DNA of 64,000 nt. Source: Lanius collurio (taxonomy: Eukaryota > Chordata > Aves > Passeriformes > Laniidae). This document shows positions 25,437 to 39,498 of the stretch, piece by piece. Each line of letters opens with the position of its first letter. The first letter of the stretch is position 1. The stretch is taken from positions 1,386,504 through 1,450,503 of the forward strand of contig JACBWW010000046.1 in the NCBI GenBank assembly GCA_020086605.1. Reading direction: 5' to 3'. Made by a program: the position numbers and the translations under genes. Below the pieces are notes generated by a model, which had not been told where the DNA came from, ran no database searches, and saw only the letters and a program-made list of their open reading frames with translations.

Positions 25437-28400
25437 TTTCCCACTTCAGGTGTTGGTAGTTCCATCTCTTTGCTGTGTTTTTGACTGACCTCCCTGTCCT
25501 TCTCCCCTGTGTAAGACCCAGCACCCCCCAGAGCTGTGCAGTTTCTCTGCTGGCTCTGATGCTTCCTCTGCCCTCCTGTTCCGGGTTTTGGAGCTGGGAG
25601 CAGCAAGGAATGGCAGCTTCTGGTGGGACTGTGAGTTCCCCCAGCCCCTTGGCTACAAGAGCAGCTCATCCATGTGCAGCGTTGTGTGAAATTGATAAGA
25701 AGTAGAGTTAATCAAAGCACTCAAAAAATCTGTTTTGCTGCAGGTGTCAGAAATGTGTGAGAAAAAGGTTTAAAGATCTCTTCAGTGTCCTTTAATGTGC
25801 TGGGCACATTTCCTGCTACAGAAGGGAACCTTGTCTGGATAAGATTGTCCAACATTTTTGGAAAATTCAGAAGTTTTTTCTGAATTTTTGACGATATTGA
25901 ACCATACATTTATAAATAGAGTTACTCTTTGCTTTCACTGGAGACTTCTGCCTATAAATCAGTGTCAGGGTGTAGCCTGTGGGTTTTCTAAGGAAAGTTC
26001 AGGAGACAACGCTTGGAAAATAAAAAGGCAGACACATTAATGAGAGAACTTAAATAAATGATGTAGCCCTTTTTCTCCCTCCTCTCTCTCCCTGAAGATG
26101 GCCACTGGCACACCACTTGTAATTATTTATTATTTTTGTATCTGGTCTGTAGACACAGCACGAGTCTGCTTCTCTTGTTGGGAATATTCCCACAACAAAT
26201 GCAGTGATCCTGTCACAGATTGTAGGGGAATTTATGGGTGTGAGTTTTTGCTACAGCACATTGATTAACATCATTATTATTGTCTGCTCAGTTCTGTGTG
26301 GGATGCAGCAGCTCAGCTGAAGGTGTCGTGCCCTGTGAATGATGCAAGGAGCACTTTAATGAGAGGTGTTTCAGTCACTTCAGTGTAAAAGTATTTCTTT
26401 TAGTGTAAAACCAACTGTGGCTCTGAGAATCCTATTCTCCTGTGTTCATTTGGAGTGAGGGACATGATGAATATTTAACTTGAGTAGAAATATATCTGAG
26501 TTTGGCTGAACTCAAAAAGAATTCTTATTATCAGAGTGACTTTCTTTCAATATATCAGTTTAAGTTGGCTTTTATTGAGATATGACACAGGCAGTATGTC
26601 CATACTGAGTATTTTTATTTAAAGAATTGTTTTATATAAAGAGCATAGTCGCTGGTAATCTTTTGGTGAGTGCTATAATTGTTTCTAAGTTTTCTGTACA
26701 TTGTATTGTGATTTTAGAATGCTCATTTAAATCTTTAATGAACACTATCATAAACAAGTTAATAAAAACAGCTATTAAATTCTGTTGGGATGGCAAGAAA
26801 TGATATTCTATGAAAAACTGTACAGGAATAGCAATTACAGTAAATATACTTTAATAGATAGGAATGAAAGGTGCATGGCACTAGCAGAACACCTAGAATG
26901 AAGATTCACTTAAATTTAAAGGAAATAGTGCTTTTAAAAATGTGGGTTTTCAAAATGCTCAATATTTCCCTACAAGTCCTGAGTTTTACCTGAGAACATG
27001 AGAACAGCAAAATTCAACTGGTATTTAGGAAGCTGAACCTTCGTAGCACTTTTATCCAGTTCCCTGTTTATCTAAAATCTTAATTTCGTATGACAAAAAA
27101 ACCTGTGGCCTTCAGCTTTTGTTGCTCTGTGATACGATGCCAAGGCAAAAGCTCATAAACTGTCCAAAGGCACAAGCTCTGTGTATCCTATTTTAGATCA
27201 ATGAAGGAAAAACAGCAAAAAACTCTTTCTGTATTTGCAGTAGAACCATCCCCTACTGCTGCCTGTGGTGCAGCCTTTACCCAGTGGCGGTGGCACCTCC
27301 CTGCAATGTCAAAGATCTGGGAGATGCCAAAATCCCCAGTTTTTTCTACAGCCATTTGCAAGTTTTGCACATTATCCTTTAAGTGGAAGGACAATCTTTT
27401 GAGATGAAGCGCTGCAACGTGACATTGCATTAATTCATGAGAAGATATGAAAAAGAGTATGAAAAAGACCTTGAATGAAGAACTACTGAAAGGATCGTGA
27501 TTCTGGCATTGACATCTGTGCCATCTGGATTTTACACTCTTTTTTTTTTAAAGTATTTAGACTTAGGAAACAAACTTCCTGAGTACATGCTTCAGCCTGG
27601 AAAACCTGCTGTGAGAGAAAGAGGACAAAGAAAAAAGATGATGGAAGGCAAAAGACAATGTCTCTGTGGAGGGGTGGTTTGCTTGTCAGGATGTTTGCAA
27701 TTACTTGTCCAACTCTAGTGAAGGTACTTCAGGAAAAGCCAGTGATAGGATGCAAATTAAGCCCTCTCAGTGTAATATTTTTGGGTTTAGGTTAGGCTAA
27801 GGCTTGGCTTGTGGCTCTGGAATGGATATTGGGTACAGTTTTGCTGTACCATAGGGCAGTAATTAAGCCTCAGTAATGGGGTGAATGATATCAAGAACAG
27901 CCCATCAAATCTGCAGAGGCAACCTCTGATTTCAGAACACTGGGATACAAAGAGAGCTTTCCATTCTCTTAATTATGCTGGTTTTTCTGTTTGTTAGTTA
28001 GTTTATGTGGTTGTTTTGTTTGTTTGGATGGATTTTTTATTATTATTTTGCTCTGTTTCTTTTCAGCACAAGCTACAAATTGGGTGGGGAGTGTTCTGGC
28101 TCTTTATTTCTGAAAAACTATTGTCAGATTCTTGTTCAAAAGAGACACACAACAGCAAATGAATTCAGTCCCATTGTAGTTTAACTTAATTTCCAGAATT
28201 GCAGCATTGTTTCACACGGCTCAGTGTGAGCAGCAGTTTGCTGGAAGGGACACTGGGAAGGTGTGAGGGGTCAGGAGCTTGTGTAGGAAGGAGCTGTGCA
28301 GGACCTCTCTTTGTGCCTGGCTCCAGTCTTGCCTTGCCCAGTTCTCTTACAGCCTAAATTCACCAGTTTGAAATGATAAATACTCTTCTCTGTCCTCCTC

Positions 28401-31386
28401 TGTTAGATTATCCAGGGCAGCCATCTAGTCCATTTGCAGGTGACAGGAATTTAGTGCTCTCCTTTGTGTTTGCTGTAGTTCATAAATAATACATGGGGCC
28501 TTTTGCTTCCCATGCTTTAACTGCTCTCCCTGAAGACTGTGCTGCCTGCACAGATCTGAAGGGTTTGCTGGAGCCTAAGACTGTTACTGAAGACTTTTTT
28601 GGAGAACAAAGCCTTGCTCATATCCAGCAGCTCGGTAGCTCCAGCTGACACTCCATCAGTTTGCATTCTGCATTATGAAGAACCCTTCACATTTTTCCAG
28701 CCAGAATCTCAAACTGATGTAACAACCCCAAAAACTTTTATGAGATGAACGGAAAGAAAATAATGTGTTATAATAACAGGAGTAAAAATTTAGTCTCTAT
28801 TTGAGTACAGCTTAAACAATGCAATGTGTAAAGGTTTGTACTGTTTCTTCATTCTGAGGAGAACAAGATTAAATATATCTTGCTATGTTTGTGTGAAAGG
28901 TGAACTGCAGCCTGCTGGAGAGCAGAAAACTTGATACAGTAGGGATTTGTCTATAAAGAAAATACAGATAATCCCATAGAAAAGAAATATTTGATGTCCT
29001 CATGTATTTGGTAATGCAGACTTAGCAATATGTTGATAATGGAACATTGTCCCTTTCTGTGATCTTGAAAGAAAAAATAAATATCGTCTCTAATGCTCTT
29101 TGCCATGCTGCTCCTGGCCAACTCTGTGAACTCAGAGTGTTTGAATAGGTGGAAATATATCAAAAAGTCTGTAAGACATCTTCTTGTTAAGCCTAGATAG
29201 CTTTTTCTTTTATAACATACAAGCAATATCAAGAGTATGTGGAGGCCGTGGCAGTCTGCGGCACTATTGTGGAGTGCAATATTTATTTTACACTTTTATT
29301 TTTCTTAATAACTGGAAATCAAGATGTAGATATTACAAATGGGAACTGAGGTTATATATGAAAGAAAATAATCTCCTGAGGAATGTGACATTCAATTTAA
29401 GCTGTGTGATTGCAAGACAAGGTTTGTGGCTGCAGTACAGCTCATGATCCATGCTCTGGCTGAGAGCAGAGGAGAGGTTTGCCTGTCAGGTCCTCATTGC
29501 AGGAAATATTGGATTTACAATTTACATGGAAACTGCAATGTCATGCACTTGTCCAGCTTCTGTCCCCCTGTCACCTTTGGTCTCCCTTGGATGGAAACTG
29601 GGCATCACTAATCTCTGTTCAAGGTGGTGTTGTGTGCTCTTCTTAAATATTTGTCTGTGAAGGGATGGCTGAGAGGGATTCCAGGGCTCACAGTCCTCTG
29701 GAGAAGTTCAGCCCCACAGTCAGGGCCATCACAGGAGGCTGACTGGCCAGGACACTTGGGAATTTAAACTAGAATGTGCTCTCTCCTGGACACACCCCCA
29801 CAGGATTGATTATTGTCCCAAACGAAGGGTACAAACTGTGCAATTTCCTTCCAGGAAAAGGCCAGTAACAAAAGCAGTGTTTCTAACTGTGATTTAATAG
29901 GAAAAATCTGCATTTCCCTGTGCTATCCTAGGGATAATGTTTTGGGCTCCTGGCATCTCTGTCTCTGTCACTGCAGGACTTTTGCCCGAGGCTGCTTTTT
30001 CAACAGCTGCCCTTGTTCTTGGTGCCTTCTTATCCTCACAATCTGCTCAAAGCTGGTGTGCTTTGTACCTCAGGGTAGGAGCCTCGGGAGCCCCAGGACA
30101 GGCAGGCAGACACAGCTTATTCCTCTGTAAGCCTTTAAAGGCTTCAACTCAGAATAAACGGAGAAGAATTCATTGCTGCCATGTTGTACTCCCAGCAGCA
30201 GGAAATATGCTCCTGGATCACTCAGAGTTACTCTGCCATGACGTGACAGCCTGGCCCAGCTGAACAAAACAAGATTTAATTCCAGTGCCCTTCTTGCAGC
30301 CAGTCACTTAGGATGTTAGCAGGAAAAGCCACAGTGGCACAGCTTCAGTGATATTGTGTAGCTCACAGGCCCTCTCAAAGGACAGCATAAATCTTGAATT
30401 TTGTCTTCTCTGCTTTAAACTAAACTTCTCAAACTAATGACAGTTTTTTACATTATTAGGTTTGATGGCATAATTTGTCCATATCTGGAGGCACAATGAA
30501 CGAATCATTAAAAGAATAAAAAATACAGATTTTAAACAGCCTCTGGTAGATTCTGTGTTCTGCTGCTCCCATTACTTAATTTACAATATTAGGCTCACAT
30601 GGTACCATCAGTATGAGATGTGGGTTTCATCTGTTGCTAATACTTTCCATTTAGAAGTATATTTACTCATATATTTACAAAACCTCAACATATAGAGAAG
30701 GAAATTGTGTAATGTACTTCGACTCTGAACAAACAGCAACAGGAACTTTGGTTGAATTATTTAGGGAGGAAGGAAGAAATTCAGGAGAAATCGAGGTATT
30801 TTTATAAATAAATCCTTTTTATAATATTAACTCTTTTCAAGCCCAAACAATTTTGCACTCTTTCTTTAGGTTCTAGACCTCTCTTTGTGTCTTCTTGGCT
30901 GAACCACTTGCCAAGTTTTGCTCTTCTGTGCTGCTGCCCTTTCACAGTCCAAGGTATAAGACAGGGATGAGGAACAAAATGAAGCCCCACAGTCTGAGGG
31001 AAATTGATAATTTCAACCTGAATGATTCTATTCTACCCTGCCCAGATAACATCAGAGAACACCAAGCCCAGTGGTGCTGAAATTTCTCCACGAGAAGCTG
31101 TTGACAAAGCCCTGTGATTTATCTTGCTCAGCTTTCAGAAGATAATGAGTTCCAGTCACCACTGAGCTGAGTCAGGTTTAAATTGGTGACTTAAAGGTGA
31201 AATAAGTTACTCTGCTACTTGTTCTGCCTAATTACCTCTAAAAATTTCTGCTCTTTTGAGCATCTGAATAATTTCTTCTCAAAATTCATGAGATGGGTTT
31301 CTTTGTAATGTTGTTTTCTGGCTGCATCTTAGTGAACAGCATTAAACAGACAACAGAACTGTTGGAAAACCAGGCTATGAAGGACT
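25437..31386. other. Long stretch without a supportable gene
   Basis: About 6 kb of unique, mostly AT-rich DNA up to the assembly gap. Frames reach 108 codons (29937-30263) without recognisable domains. A 7-bp inverted repeat with a TTTTG loop is at 27832-27850. No dispersed repeat is recognised. Confidence 0.55.
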
Positions 31387-31748
31387 NNNNNNNNNNNNNN
31401 NNNNNNNNNNNNNNNNNNNNNNNNNNNNNNNNNNNNNNNNNNNNNNNNNNNNNNNNNNNNNNNNNNNNNNNNNNNNNNNNNNNNNNNNNNNNNNNNNNNN
31501 NNNNNNNNNNNNNNNNNNNNNNNNNNNNNNNNNNNNNNNNNNNNNNNNNNNNNNNNNNNNNNNNNNNNNNNNNNNNNNNNNNNNNNNNNNNNNNNNNNNN
31601 NNNNNNNNNNNNNNNNNNNNNNNNNNNNNNNNNNNNNNNNNNNNNNNNNNNNNNNNNNNNNNNNNNNNNNNNNNNNNNNNNNNNNNNNNNNNNNNNNNNN
31701 NNNNNNNNNNNNNNNNNNNNNNNNNNNNNNNNNNNNNNNNNNNNNNNN
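31387..31748. other. Assembly gap (362 N)
   Basis: An uninterrupted run of N. Frames that appear to cross it are artefacts because the sequence is unknown. The right edge opens directly into a TTA microsatellite, which probably caused the gap. Confidence 0.99.

Positions 31749-31795
<47 letters not shown>
31749..31795. repeat. TTA trinucleotide microsatellite, truncated by gap
   Basis: About 15 uninterrupted TTA units (47 bp) start at the first base after the gap and end in TTGTTGTTG. The true length is unknown because the left end is in the gap. The Leu or Asn homopolymer frames it creates are not coding evidence. Confidence 0.97.
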
Positions 31796-34700
31796 TTGTT
31801 GTTGCTGACCTTTTTCTTTTATCATTAGTGCATTCTGAGTGGTAGACAGATGAAAAGTTTTGCCACAGAGAGAGGGAATGAGAAAAGTGCTGCATTTTCC
31901 ACGTCATTCTCTGGATGGCAATCATTGCAATTACTCTGCAATAAGGTGAATGTGATTTAGCAGTAACAATATGTCTTTATCCAAAATATGATGTCAAGGT
32001 TTTAAAATGAAACCAGTCTTAAAAAAACCCTTTTAATCCGTGTGGAGGATTCTCTGAGCTTTCAGCAGGTGACAAACAAGGCTGCAGCTTCCCAGCAGGT
32101 GTGGCAGTTGCTGTTTTACACCTCTGACAGTCCTGCCTGCTGCTGCAGGCTTGGGGTCTTTTTTCTGGCAAGGATGGTTATCTAAACAATAAGATTTGGG
32201 AATGAAGATATCTCGTTTTGATATCTCTATAAGGTTGGATCACACCTTTAATGAGGCAGTAATTCATTACCTGGGATTACTGTGACAAATAGAAATGATC
32301 TGTTTTCGTGACCTCTTCACGTAGCTTGTCAGACATGAGGAAATGTCAAAGCAAGGGATGGAATTTTTGATGGCATTCACTGAAGCTGCATCAATGGGTG
32401 GCTAAAATGTGCAGCTGATCTCTTGTAATCCAAGGGTCTCTTCCAGGACCTGGGAGTAAAAGTTGTCACTTTAATTTGATATCTTGCAAAGGCATGACAC
32501 AGACAGCATCTCCAGAAGTGTGGCAGAGTTGTTTCAATTTGTTGCTGGGATGATGCAATTCTAGGTATTTTATCTGGTCACTTAAGAGGTGAACTGGAAC
32601 CAGAAAATCCAACATTCACAGGAGAAGGTGCTCTCTATATTAATTCATAAGAAATATAAATAAGAGAGAAGGAAAAACACTTTGTGAGTTGAAGAAAAGT
32701 GGTAAAAATAATTTTAGTTTTATCAGTGTTTAAGGAAAAAGAAAAAAAAAAAAGGAGGTAGATGGCAAAGCTTTAAAGCAAAAGTGTGAGCCCAGATAGT
32801 TTTTGAGTGATCAGAGAAAATGCCCAAAACTGTTTTTTCACATCATCTGCATAACAATGAAAACTGAAGCAAGGTTGTTGCAAAATAACACCCCTGGGAT
32901 GCATGTAAATACACAAAATCTTAGAACTCAAACCAGAGCCTTAGGGAATTCAAAAATGCACAAGGAAGATAATAAAAATGGAATTATTTGTGGTCGCTAA
33001 TTGGGAGCACTGACAGGGGGACTGGAAAAATCCTAACACACTCCACAAAGGTGGGATTTTGGGGCCATTTTTTGAAGAGATTCAGCCCTGAAAGAAGCCT
33101 TTTGCCTGTGAGGCCACTGAACAAACGTAGCAAAGGTCACCACGCTGATCTAACCTGCAATCAGAGTGGGAATCCTCTGAAATCACATTCCATCATTTTT
33201 AGTAATAACAGGAGAAAACAGAAAACGAGGAGATGAATTCTGATTAAGTTTGTCTTTCAGCATAATGTGCTTGCATGCCATGTGGAAGGACAGGTTTCCA
33301 GGGCATAACCAGACAAACACTGCCCCCAACAAAGCCTCTGCCATCCTTTGCTCTCTCCAAGGAGCCCTTTTAGCTGCTCTGCCAGCTTGTGTCTTCACAT
33401 CCCTTGTAGGATTGCTTTTACCCTGTCTGAAAACCAGAAGAGTCCCCTCAATGTTTTGGATGTTCTAAAAATGGGCTTGTCTGCTTATTTTTGATGCAGG
33501 GAGCAGGCTCATTCCCTTTCTTTGTACATAGGATGGTTCCTGTCTTTGGGTTTTTATTCAGTTTGAAATAACTCATTTAAAGAGTCAAGTCAGCTTGGGA
33601 AACAGTCTTGATCCTAAAATGTGCTGATGCCTTTTACCCTGATTCCATGAATATGCAGTGGGTGAGTTCCAAGAAAGACCAATTTGTCTGTGTTTTATCT
33701 CCCAGCCAGGTTCAGGGCTGGTCACTTCTTCCCCATTCTGACATGACCTTGATGTACCCAACAAGCTCAATGTTCTGGGGTCTGGGTTGGTTTTCCTGCT
33801 GAAATACACCATATTTCCAACAGGAAGTCCTTGATAATGCAGGATTTCCAGCTGGAAGGCTAGGGAGGTAATTTAATTTAGATTAATATGAGTACTAAGC
33901 TGCAACAATGCTGCTCCACGTGACATAAATGCAATTTGCTATAAAAAGGTGAGGTTTTGGCAGGATTTTTGCCTACAGAAGAGAACAGAGCACCTCCCTG
34001 GGCACTCCAAGAAGGACCAGTGTAGAAAGCAAGGAGGTGGAAGGTCTCAGCCAGTTCCTGAAAAGATACCAACATCTTTAAACCGAGAGAATGATAGAAC
34101 TGTAACAGAAAGCAGAATTTTCTTCCCCTGGACATGGATTGCTCTCAAATCCAGATCCATTTCACTTAGGTTACTTCAGCTGTTACTTGCTGGACCCAGA
34201 AAGAAAAAGAACTTTTTATAATTCTGGAAAGTCAAAAAATAACCTTCGTTAGGACTTCCTTTGCCAGCCTTAATGCCAGCCCTGTGTCCCATCCGTGCTC
34301 TCGGCGTGTGTGGCTCATAACTGGGGAACCACCAGGAATGAAACTGGAAAATACCTGACAGCTGAGGGCTAAGGCTGCCCCCAAACTGAGCTTCACTGAG
34401 GAGTCTGAGGTCTTGAAATATGTGGGCAGGGTGTGACTGAGGGTATTTCACACAGAAATTTTGTTGGTTTGGACCTTGGGCTGTTGAGTGGGAGCAGAAC
34501 CCTGGGCTTGGACAGGAAGCTGTGCCCAAACCCAGGGAGAGGAGAGCTCAGGCTGGCAGCACAGGACGTGGAGGGAGGGGATGTGCAGGCCTGGAGTCCT
34601 GGATATTCCTCAATGCAACAAAAAAGCAGCAAGGTCAGCAAGAGCTCACACAACAAGAGCAGCTTTCCTGTTCAGAACCACCTGCAGGACTATAAAACCA

Positions 34701-37700
34701 TTAAAAAATTGAGAGATCAATCTTGATCATGAGACCTGTTCTTTTGAGAGCCCCACTGGAGCAGTTCTGCAGCTCTTTCAAACTTTAAATCACAGAAGCA
34801 GTGAAACCAACATCTAATTTTTGTTTTTAAAAACTGCAAAAAAAGAGAATTTTTTGCACAATGGCCAGTTCCCAAATACATTAATGTAGGTGTTGGGGGA
34901 GCAATCTGTACACTCTGAGTTTTTTAAAAAAAATATTAATGAGTAGAAGAATGCCAAGAAACTGCTCCTGAAAATAAAATAGCACAGTCTGGAGAAGAAT
35001 TTGATATTATTTCTTCTTGTCTTTTTGAGTTCCTAAGCAGTAGAATCGGATGGGAAATAAAGCAAAGCTCAGGTATGCAATGGTGTATCAGGTTTCCAAG
35101 GATTAACTGTGGGAAGAAGTATCAGGCCTCATGATGCAGTCAAAGCTTTTAATAAATTTCCAATCTTTAATTGAAATTAACAGCTATAGGAGGAAAGGGG
35201 ACAATAAACATATTAAAGAAAATGAGAATTTCATACAGAGTTTGAAAAAGAACAGTAGAACTTGGAGAAACAGTAGTGTTGGCTTGATGTTTTTTTTGGT
35301 TTTGTGATAATTTACCACTCTTTTAGTACTTTTAATATTTTGCAGTATCCAGGCTTGAGTTTATAAGATAAGGAAAAGTTGTGGAAATCAGCCTTGATCC
35401 ATGTGCACATTTTATGATCTCATATCAGTCTGTCTCTTATGCTGCTGGAGAGATCAATAGATGTTCCCTGCTGAGGATGTTATCTTTGGTACCAACTTTT
35501 TAATTAACTCTTGTCCTGAGCTCAAAGAGCAATGTTTCACAGTAAAAACTCTTGATGTACAAAGCAGATTTGACATTTATCAATTACACTCTGTGGTATC
35601 CAGGGCAGTGATCAAACAATCAGAGCTGTAGTACTGCTTGTTCTCCAGCAATGGCAAAATCACTCACATACCCACATCAAATGCATTTGCATGGCTCAGG
35701 ACTCCTTTTGAACGTGTTTACCAATCATTTTTGAAGAATATTCTGTTGGCACTAAAGGGAAATTGTCAATACTGAGATCATGGTGTGTTATTAGACGTGA
35801 TGGAAAAGGTAATAAATGTAGTACAGTTTTAATTTAAGCTGCTGTCAGTGGAAAAAGCCAAGCCACCTTCACTTCCTCACTGCTCTGACTGCACACTGAG
35901 AGTTTGCCTTGCTCTGCTTTGGGCATCAGGGAGGCTTTTCCAGATGAACTTTCTTTGGGCATCTGTGCACCAGCCCACAGGTCTCTGCATTTGGCTTCCC
36001 CTTTTGCTTTTCAGGCGAAAATCTCCTTTATCAGAAGTGACTCAGGTGCAGTCCATGAATCTGTGTGACATCTTTTCCTTAGGGGGAGCACTCATCCAGA
36101 CTGGCAATGCTGGGGAAGTGTTTGCTCTTTACTGCCAGCCCTGAGCAGCAGAGCTGCTCTGTGCTGCAAGAGGGAGACCCAACCCCAGCTCCTCCACCCC
36201 TCACACCAGAACCCTTCAATATCTCTTTGGATGCCTCTAATCTGCTTGGTAATTCTTGGTGTTTATTAGTATTTTTTAGGCTGTTTTCCTGAGATGGCAC
36301 AGAATTGATTTATTCTGTTAAAACAAAGACAGTCTTTCTAAAATTTCAAATTGTATTACTGCATATTCTTTCTGTCTCTGTGTTATTTTATTCTTTGATT
36401 ACAGTAGCAGTCACTGAATAGCTGAGGGTCATTCAACACTGTTGATGCATCATGATAACAGTCAAATTAATGTTTTAAAAAACCCAGCAAGCACAGCTGC
36501 TTCTTAATACCCAGAACAAGTGTTCCTGTTCATGTAAGGGGCTATTACAGGATGTCCAGGAGGAATTTCTCTGCCTCTCTTTTGAGATCTCACATATTGA
36601 AAAACTGCTGAGGTTTCAGGAGCCACTCTGTTTTAGGAAGACCTCCTAAAGACATCTTAATCCCCAAACTCCCTTGAGACCCCGTGCACTTTCCAGCAGC
36701 GCAGCTCCTGCCTGTGTTATTACTGTTTATTTTTGTTGAAGGAGACACTAACATCAAGAAACAAATGGTGAGCTCTCCCCACAGTCTGATTCCATTCAGG
36801 ACAGCTGCTGCTGTGGCTGCAGCTGTGGACAAAGCAGAGGATATAATTTTTTGCTTGTGGCCCTCTGACTGCTTTGTTCATCTCTGCTGGTGACAGATTA
36901 GCTCTGCAGCACATCCCTAGGTCACCAACCAGCCTTTTTGTATTTGTACTGGTCAGTGCTCTGAAGAGAGGTTTTAAATTGAAAATATCAATTTCTTTTG
37001 TTGTCCTGGATTTTGGAGACCCAGAACTCCATGGCAGAGGTGCCACAGGTCAGCCTAAAGATGCACCAGCAGTGCAGAATGCAGAGGCTTCTGTATAGCA
37101 CCCATCCCTCATTATTCCTGCTGTCAGCTGGTCCGAGCTGGCCATGACATTTATAAAATCCTTTTCATAAAAAATTTAAGGTTAAAAAGTGTTAAGAAAA
37201 AGTACCCTGCCAAGGTTTACTAATGAAAGAGGGAAAGGTTATTTTATTATCAAATGTACAAAGGAAAGCACTTTTCTTCATCTTAACTGGACGTTTTCTT
37301 TGTAAAATGCAAAAAGCCCTTATCTTTTATACTTCATTTTCATCAGATTTTCCTGAAATAACTATAATTAAATATTCTTTTAAAACTTACCCTTGAAGCA
37401 TCAAAGTTGTAGTTTAAAACAAGATAAGAGATTTAAATTCTTTGCTGACTCTGTAAGATTCTCTTTGCAAAGACACCACAAAAACAACCTGTATTTTCAG
37501 GGAATGAGATGGGATATGTTGACAAAAATCTCAAAAATGAAACAGGGGTGTTGAATGTAGTTGCAAAAAATGGACAGATTCCTGTTTATAAGGACAGTGC
37601 TACTGAGGTGGTGAAGGATAGCAAGGTCCTTTGTTGGGACTTGTGGAATTTGTGCTGCTCCAAGTCAGACCAACCCAGAACAACACTGGGGAGGCAGAAT

Positions 37701-39440
37701 TGTTGCATCTCTGGCCTGATAGAGAAATTTGTACCTCACTGCTTCATGTCAATTCCATATAGAGTTATTTATTTTCTGTTAGTTATCTGGAGAATAACCC
37801 ATCATCCCTTCATTGCTGGGACCAAATTTTGAAGTGTAGGCTTCTGAAAATTAAAGGGATTGTGAATTTTAAGTATTTTGCATGCAATGTGTTGTCAGTG
37901 AAACAATTTTTTTTCAGATTCATTCCAAGAAAAAATAGCCCTGTAAATAAATGCATCAGAGAGCATAGAGCACGAGGTTAGAATTGAGGAGGTGGATCCT
38001 CCTTCTTTTCCCAAGTTTGTTAATTTGGTTCCATTCCCTGTCTGAATTTTCCCCTTGTGGCTGCCAGAGAGTCCCCATCCCTTCTCCTGTGTAAGAAATG
38101 GATTGTTAGTTTTTGGCTAAGACTGAAAATACAGCAGCACATGTGCTGCAACAAAAGGCCTTCAAGTTAGTTAAAAACCACTGATTAAAATGAAAACATT
38201 TCGATTTTACCAGCCAGTTTCAATTGAAAGGATGTGCTTTCCACACAAAATCCTTCTAAAAGCTGGTCATACCCAATATTCTCACCTTTGGCTTTGAAAT
38301 GATCTTTTCATTTTTAGGACAAGGGGAAGGTTAGACCTTTATTATTTATTTTGTTTTGTTTTAATATCCATTGCATGAGTTGTAGCATAGAAATCTCCTG
38401 GGTAAACTTCACTTTTCTTCTGGCGTCCTGGCTTGGACAGGAAACAGTTCCTGTCTCTTGTCTGCATCCTGTCTGATTTAATAGCAGAGTCAGAACCTGG
38501 TGAAAAATAGCAGTTGACAAATATGCCTTCATAATGAAGTGCTTAAAATTGAGGAAAAAAAAATGCTGTGTCTGAGCTAATTTATTCCTCATCTCAAATA
38601 TGTTCTGGCCCTCATTACTTTTGAAGTGAACTGAGAACTTTTGCCAAGTATGTTTTGATGGTAATGAATAAGGACTTTTCTGGGAGATGGATACTTCTTA
38701 TCTCCAGGTTTGTTCAGACTCAATGAGCATTTTTCTCTTGTATCCTTGCCAAAATACCTTTCCAGTACAGCTTGCCAAAAAAGTCCCAGAGAGCAGTCCT
38801 TTATCTTTCTAAGAACCAAAAAATGAGTCTGTGTTGTGGGCTGGACTGACTTATCAGCACTGAAATTCAGACTTCCTTGGCCCATGCTTCATTCCAGATA
38901 GAATGTTTTTAGTGGAGACACCTGCCAAAAATTATTAACAGCTTTCTCAGAGTGTTGATAGCTGCTCATGCACCTCATCAATCCTGCCCTGCTATCAGAA
39001 AGAAGAACCTTCTTTTAGGAATATGAAGATTCCTTTGCTGGAACTGACAAGGAAAAGAATTCTGAATGTTTTACTTCTATAAAACAACAAAGAGAAGAGA
39101 GTATGGATTATCAATATACCCAAGACATCACACACTGAAAGTCAAATTAAAATGCAGAAAAATGTCTTTTGTCAAAGCTGCACACTTTGATACAAATGGG
39201 AGAGGCAGTTCATGGAGCTGGCACTGACTGACCCTGCTTTGCCAGTCATTCTGCTTTCCTGGTGGTTTTTCCAGTTCTGTGAGGCACACAGTGAAATATG
39301 GAATGTAAACGTGATATTTATAAGAATATAAGAAACAAAGGGCTGTTCTCTGTTTTTCTTTGAAAATTTTCGAGCTTGTTAAAAACTTTTATCTACAGTG
39401 TGAGCCTAGTTTGTCATGTGCTTACATTTTTCCAGTTCTG
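31796..39440. other. Long stretch without a supportable gene
   Basis: About 7.6 kb of unique DNA. A GC-richer patch near 34480-34620 carries overlapping frames of about 75-117 codons on both strands, which is usual when stop codons are scarce. None has a recognisable domain. Short A runs lie near 32740. I see no CR1, LTR or RNA gene. Confidence 0.55.
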
Positions 39441-39498
39441 TTGTTTTGTTTTTGTTTTTTTTTTTTTTTTTTTTTTTTTTGTTTGTTTTTTTTTTTTA
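39441..39498. repeat. T-rich homopolymer tract
   Basis: A T tract with isolated G includes 26 consecutive T at 39455-39480. It could be the poly(A) tail of a minus-strand retroposed sequence, but the DNA beside it (39499 onward) is not a repeat or gene I recognise. Simple slippage is equally likely. Confidence 0.9.

Noticed and set aside
27188..27430. Overlapping 68- and 80-codon frames on both strands
   Set aside because: They overlap antisense to each other, match no family I know and have no exon-boundary support.
31286..31825. Frames of 171 and 179 codons on both strands
   Set aside because: Most of their length is the N gap and the rest is the TTA microsatellite read as Leu or Asn runs.
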